From positions 90,657,447 to 90,721,446 of the forward strand of contig OX344761.1 of NCBI GenBank assembly GCA_947034895.1: a stretch of DNA of 64,000 nucleotides, in the 5' to 3' direction. A model generated the notes under the pieces. It worked only from the letters and a program-made list of their open reading frames with translations. It ran no database searches and was not told where the DNA came from. Origin of the DNA: Rhytidiadelphus loreus (taxonomy: Eukaryota; Streptophyta; Bryopsida; Hypnales; Hylocomiaceae). Shown here piece by piece: positions 59,096-64,000 of the stretch. The translations under genes and the position numbers were made by a program. Every line of letters starts with the position of its first letter. Positions within the stretch are counted from its first letter, which is position 1.

Positions 59096-59507
59096 AAGGT
59101 AGTGTGCTCATAAACCGTCACTTTAAGGGCTGATTCGCCTTTTTCACAGGTTTCCAGGGACAAAATGATTTTTAACTCATTTTTCAGAGAAAGACAAATA
59201 GATGTGGAACCCAACACAAGTAGTTTCATATTTGTCCAAGCATTTTTGAATTACTTATAAATTTTCAAAGATCCGGATCATAGGCACCTATTTGTGACCA
59301 TAGGTGTTCCAAAATCTGTCCCCTTGTGACTTATAAAGAAATGTGCAGAAATCAAAGCCAATGATTAGCTCTTACAAATAAAAGAACAATTCTTCTGGAA
59401 TTCATTAACAGAGCAAAGAGGTCCATTCAAGGTTCAGCTTGCATCCATTCTACAGCTACCTACAAGACAATTTGAAGAAGAGGGTCGGGTTCTGAACCAC
59501 CTACCTT
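59096..59507 (+). mobile_element. Family D MITE (AAGGTAGG group)
   Basis: Left end AAGGTAGTGTGCTCATAAAC, right end CTGAACCACCTACCTT. The interior shares CACTTTAAGGGCTG and GATGTGGAACCCAACAC blocks with the copy at 50359. Parts of the interior resemble family A in reverse complement. Confidence 0.55.
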
Positions 59508-60034
59508 ATGCATGCATGAATTGCTACTTAACCTTTCTCTTTCTCTTCCTCCACTGCCCCTTGTTTCCTCAAGTAGAGACTTGAACTACATTACATCCCT
59601 TCAAAAAAATTTAACATTTTGAAATTGCAGAGTTTGTCTGATGACAGTGTTACAGGCTAATTTTTCTGTAGTTGTAATATATTTTCATTTATCTTCACCT
59701 CTTGCCATATGTGAAAAATCTAATGCACTTACACTCTACACTGTTACAGACTATAGTTCCCTTGAAATTTCGTGAACTACCTAGTATTACATGAATACAG
59801 GGTCAATATAGACAAATTTCAACAGTTTAGTCTACTACTTTCAGTGACTCCATACTCAGTGATGCATGTCTTCAACGTTGCAAGTATGGAAACCATCCTT
59901 ATTAATGACCAAGTTTAGAACTAGACATACTGAGGAAAAGAATGCAATCCACAAGAATTGGCATATTGAAGTTCAATACGCATGTTTTTCCTTACCTGTC
60001 AATTACCTCATCATGATAGACATATGCCATAAAT
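59508..60034. other. Intergenic DNA
   Basis: Nothing recognised on either strand. Confidence 0.45.
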
Positions 60035-60038
60035 TTAA

Positions 60039-60979
60039 CCCCTAAAGGACCATTGTCCCTTTGGGGAACAAATGCGTTTTGGGGCAGGTACCTACGGGCT
60101 GAAATTTTTTCTTAATTTATTGAAATTTTATTTGGAGGTAGAAAAGTTGATAAGCTTCGTGAGAATATAATTTTTTTCAAAATCGGTGCCCAGGAACAAT
60201 AGTTATGACCAACTAAGCTCAAATGAGGGGACGGCGGGCAGCTCGGGCAGCCCCCAAAAAATGAACGAAAATTTGAATTTTCTTTTTAATATTATTTTTT
60301 CTCATAGATTATATTTTTTTCTATCTGGAAATCTTTGATTCATTTCATTTGGATATGTTATGAAAAAGTTATAGACATTCTTGTTTTTTGGGTAGTTAGA
60401 GCATCTTCTTGAAAAAAATAACTTGTAAGATTCATTTCTGAATGCAATTTTTCAAATTTTTCAATTTTTTTTTTTTTTGCATGGTTTGATTTACTTGCTA
60501 CAACAATCTCACCATTGGGATTAGTGCATTTTAATTCCATCTAAAATATATGAGTATTTTAGATTTTCCTTCTATCTCATACCTCACTACTTCTACTTAA
60601 CAATTTTTTTAAGAATGATAATTAATTTCTTTTTGAATTTTTTTTTTTTACCTAGACTCTCAACTCAATTCTCCACTATAAAGATTTAAAGCTCAAAACT
60701 CCGTAGTGCAAAAATTTTAAGTTAAAAATGTTCAAAGTCAAAAAATCTAGTCCCACAATGTGCTGAATTTTTTTTTTCCACTTTAAACGCAGATATCTTG
60801 CAATCTGAGAGGTCAAAAATTTTGAAATTTTTTCCACACACTCTCGTACTAATTAGGTGTAAGATCCTACGGTTAGATGTGGAAAAAAAATCCAATGTTT
60901 CAATTTTTTTTACTCCTTGCTATAGGTATGGCAGTTTTGAGTGTTTTCTGGCAGAAAAAAGGCCTTGGTCCTTTAGGGG
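60039..60979 (+). mobile_element. 941-bp element with perfect TTAA and CCCCTAAAGGACCA ends
   Basis: Left end CCCCTAAAGGACCATTG and the complement of the right end, CCCCTAAAGGACCAAGG, are identical over 14 bp. TTAA flanks both sides (60035-60038 and 60980-60983). The interior is AT-rich and non-coding. Related interiors occur at 56754 and, as relics, near 12.7-14.1 and 33.5-35.1 kb. This is the best-preserved copy of the family. Confidence 0.8.
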
Positions 60980-60983
60980 TTAA

Positions 60984-62635
60984 TTCATTTGCAACTGTAG
61001 ACACCATGGAGTCCTCAATGCAAGCCACATGAACCTCTGTTGGTAATTGCTGAGCTATGGTTGGACCACCCATTACCAACCAGGGACCAGTCCCTGACTT
61101 ATAGAATACCTATATTTCGGGCCAGGGGAGAGTTTGTTGGGAACTGCGTTTTGGAGGCCAATTTAAATAAGCTACAGGACGTGCGTGTCAGGCATATGTG
61201 GTATGAACAACTTTTGAACGCCAAGTAGCATGGGAGTTAGAACATTTAATAGACAAATGTGAGGTCCTGTATTAGTAAAATTGGCGGCCTGTACTTACTG
61301 GTTCTTCAATGCATACGCTAGTGGTGTACGAAGCTACGGAAGTTAATTTTAAGATTGACGGTGATGAATAAGTAAATATGGAAGGTCACTACTGCTGCTA
61401 CTAGTGCTGATCAGTTTAAGGAAACTTTTGTGAGTATGATATGGCGAATTTGAGCTTTCTTAGTATGAGAGAGTGCAATTGGAGTGCATGAGCAAGCAGA
61501 AATGGTTGCATCTTTGGCTGAGGAGAGTTCATGAGTTACTATATTTCACAGATTGCTGGTAAGTACATCCGCTTGGCAACACTTTTTCTTTTCGAAAATC
61601 TTTGTACACATGAGATGGATTTCAATTAGCATACGAGCAGTGCATGGCTTTGTTGATGCTTTGAATGACGGTGCATTGGAACATTAGACTGGATGCTGGT
61701 ACTTTAGGGTAAGCTTTTGTTTCTTTAAGTTCGCTTCTACAGTCAAGAGAGGCCAGATTCGTAGTATTCTATGGAGAGGGAAATTTCGGCCAAGCTTCAA
61801 GTACGTCCTCCACAGACTGTAACGTGCATACAAATTGACTTAGTCACATTACTGAAATTCTTTGCCATCAAGTAGTTCGAAAATGCTAGAACTTCTTGTT
61901 CCATTCCGAATTTCACTTAGTACACACTAATAGAAAGAACGGCTCTCTGTTTTCTCAATCGTAGAATTTAGATGTTGAACATATGATAGAAATACAGCTT
62001 AATGAATTTGAGCATTGCTGTCTCTGATATTCATTCTCGCAGACAGAGTACTGATTGACAGATTTAGTTTTTTCTTTTAAGAAGTTATGAAGAAAGAGTA
62101 AAATTACAAGTGTACCTTCACTTAGATATGAACTGTACCTATAATAACATCAGAAATCACTGGCCACCAAGAATTTCAGTACATATAAGTGAAGAGAAAC
62201 AGCATAGGAAAATATGAAATAGAATTCACTCTCTCTTACCCATTGCTCCAATTCCTGCATTCAAAAGTCAATGACAATGCAAATAAACGAAGCATTTAAG
62301 ATCTATGAAAATCTGAATATGTATACAGGACTTCTTCGAATCATGTTTCATAGTGAGTCCTCTGCATTTCTGCTCCAAGATTGTCCAATTTCTGTTCCCT
62401 GTTTGACCTGCAGAAGCAAACAACATTGATGTAGCATATTAGGAAGCTTGGACTCACATGGCATACTTCACTTCAACATTCTTGAATGTGCACTCTATGT
62501 GTGGCAGATCACAATTTCAGCATGCATACATGTCCTTTATGTGTATAAGCAGAAAAACTAATTTACTTACCTCATGCATGTTTTCTTGCAGGCGTTGCAT
62601 GTCAGTGATTTACCCATTGCACAGTACCCACACAA
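60984..62635. other. Region upstream of the pogo-type gene
   Basis: No gene supported before 62636. A TTTTCTTGCAG acceptor at 62581-62591 suggests a 5' UTR intron for the downstream gene. No terminal repeat of a pogo element was identified. Confidence 0.4.
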
Positions 62636-64000
62636 ATGGCGTCTAACACTGCCTTCTTCGATGGGGACGCGCCTCATGACTACGAAGGACTTAGTCGCAT
62701 GACTAGGGAAGCCATGGGCAGTACGAGCAATGACGATGATAGCAGCGCTGAAGACAGCCCTCATGAAGAGCAGGTTGTTGACTACGGTGACTTGCAGAGA
62801 TTGCAAGGAAGTCGACATGAGCGATCTGGGAGGAGGAACGGAGGAATGGGAACGATTCCTCCATGGCGAGCTCCAGTGCAGGCGTTTGGTCAGCAGCCTC
62901 CATCGACACAACTTCGCAGCTCCAAGCGCGCGAGACATGCAGTGCCTACATTCACTAATCCGGCCATCGCTGGTTCACGATCCATGAGAGGGAATCCAGC
63001 TTCCTTGAGGCACAATAGACAGCACGCATCAGAAGGTCCCAGAAACGAAGAGAATGCAAACCATATGAGGACCTGTGACATGAGCGGTAGGCAGCGAATT
63101 CATGGACCAAGCCGACAGATACCAAAGACAAAAAACGGTTGCTGGACTGATGACCAACTACAATCTGCTTTTGCTGATGTGGACAACGGACTGAGCATGC
63201 GAAAAGCATCACAAAAGAATGGCATACCTTACTCTTCGTTACGAGACTGGTGTTATGGCATCAGAACGTCCCGGAAGCGTGGACCTCCACCTGTGCTGAA
63301 TTTAGAAGAGGAGAAGCTCATCGTGGAGTACTTGCTCTCCATGTGTGATCTTGGCTACGGACTGAGCCCCACCGCCTTGAGGTTGAAGGTGTCAGAGATT
63401 ACAAAAGACAGATGGACTCCTTTCAAGCATGGCATCCCTGGAAAGGGATGGATGAAATGGTGGCGTAAGCGGCACCCAGAGCTGACCATTCGAGTTGCGG
63501 AAGCCTTGGATGCTGCACGGGCGCGGGGCTTGACATCTGAAAATGCAAAAACTTTCTATGACAACTTGGAGATTCTATACAATAGACATGCTTACTCTCC
63601 AGATAGAATCTGGAACTGCGATGAGACTGGCGTGCAGGCAGGGCGGAGTGGTGGTGCACGTGTCATTGCACGACGAGGTGCAAAACATGTGAACTGTGTT
63701 GTCCCCGACAAAAGGGAGTGGCTGTCCATATTGGTATGCATAAACGCTGCCGGAGCATCAATTCCATCTTTCTACATCTTGAGGGGCCAACGTTTCCGAA
63801 AAAATTATATTCAGAAGTGTAAAGCAGGCGCAACAATGGCAATGCAACGAAAAGCCTGGATGACTTCGTTCTTGTTCTCTGCTTGGATTTCTCATTTCAT
63901 TAGAAGTGTGGAAGCAAGAGGAGGAATGTCACCTGAAAGACGGCACCTCTTGATACTTGATGGCCACAATAGTCACGTGACATTGGATGTGGTAGGACAG
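62636..64000 (+). CDS. Pogo/Tigger-type DDE transposase (jerky/CENP-B-like), 3' end outside window
   Basis: Open for 455 codons up to the last base. N-terminal region (1-165) is low-complexity and acidic/basic. A psq-type helix-turn-helix starts at W170 (WTDDQLQSAFADVDNG, then SMRKASQKNGIPYSSLRDW). A CENP-B-type DNA-binding part follows, with GKGWMKWWRKRHPEL. The DDE_1 nuclease domain then begins with D329 in WNCDETGVQ, and includes VNCVVPDKREWLSILVCINA, GAxxPSFYILRG and D442 in LLILDGHNSHVT. The third acidic residue lies beyond the window. No stop or frameshift is seen, so the copy may be young or domesticated. ATG at 62636 (ACAAATGG) was chosen as the first ATG of the open frame downstream of the acceptor-like site. 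Confidence 0.85.
   Translation, partial: MASNTAFFDGDAPHDYEGLSRMTREAMGSTSNDDDSSAEDSPHEEQVVDYGDLQRLQGSRHERSGRRNGGMGTIPPWRAPVQAFGQQPPSTQLRSSKRARHAVPTFTNPAIAGSRSMRGNPASLRHNRQHASEGPRNEENANHMRTCDMSGRQRIHGPSRQIPKTKNGCWTDDQLQSAFADVDNGLSMRKASQKNGIPYSSLRDWCYGIRTSRKRGPPPVLNLEEEKLIVEYLLSMCDLGYGLSPTALRLKVSEITKDRWTPFKHGIPGKGWMKWWRKRHPELTIRVAEALDAARARGLTSENAKTFYDNLEILYNRHAYSPDRIWNCDETGVQAGRSGGARVIARRGAKHVNCVVPDKREWLSILVCINAAGASIPSFYILRGQRFRKNYIQKCKAGATMAMQRKAWMTSFLFSAWISHFIRSVEARGGMSPERRHLLILDGHNSHVTLDVVGQ

Noticed and set aside
61381..61415. CTACTAGTG as a CACTA right end
   Set aside because: It lies in a CTG/CTA-rich short run and no matching left end was found.
62567..62938. 123-codon minus-strand frame
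   Set aside because: Antisense shadow of the pogo-type gene.
1..64000. tRNA and rRNA genes
   Set aside because: I looked for TPsiC-arm-like GGTTCGA stretches with matching stems and for rRNA cores and found none I could support.

Overview
This window is nuclear DNA of a land plant. It carries two ordinary single-copy plant genes, both on the + strand and both with many GT-AG introns. One is a phytoene synthase gene (PSY, 7689-10586, six coding exons). The other is a CLASP microtubule-associated protein gene (17341-27554, twenty-two coding exons). Almost everything else is AT-rich DNA made of DNA transposons and their remains. The short introns (mostly 100-500 bp), the range of DNA transposon families, and the absence of any LTR retrotransposon I could see suggest a non-seed plant such as a bryophyte or lycophyte. 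That placement is inference with low confidence.

Layout from left to right. 1-7.5 kb: a small CACTA-type MITE with a perfect TTA target duplication, a heavily decayed hAT-like (DUF4371/ZNF862-type) transposase relic, and a 117-bp element flanked by TTAA. 7.7-10.6 kb: PSY, encoding the first committed enzyme of carotenoid synthesis in plastids. 10.6-16.7 kb: MITEs of several families. 17.3-27.6 kb: CLASP. 28.1-37.1 kb: a candidate very long mariner/Stowaway element, with matching terminal inverted repeats and TA duplications at both ends, a DD39D mariner transposase broken by one stop codon, and a lone nucleoside-diphosphate-kinase-like exon. 38-42 kb: more MITEs and a non-autonomous CACTA element packed with subterminal repeats. 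43.0-46.1 kb (minus): a decayed gene of an unassigned, probably transposon-borne family with an N-terminal coiled coil. 48.3-55.9 kb (minus): a decayed autonomous CACTA element (TNP2, DUF4218 and DUF4216 pieces). 56.7-61 kb: two ~0.94-kb elements with TTAA-flanked CCCCTAAAGGACC ends. 62.6-64.0 kb: an open pogo/Tigger-type DDE transposase gene cut by the window end.

Two MITE groups recur through the whole window. One has ends reading AAGGTAGG...CCTACCTT, in at least four subfamilies, and subfamily A carries an internal long hairpin. The other has piggyBac-like ends (TTAA plus CCCT/CCCCT). PSY and CLASP are not functionally linked and do not form a cluster. All coding calls come from reading translations and splice sites by eye. 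No database search was run.
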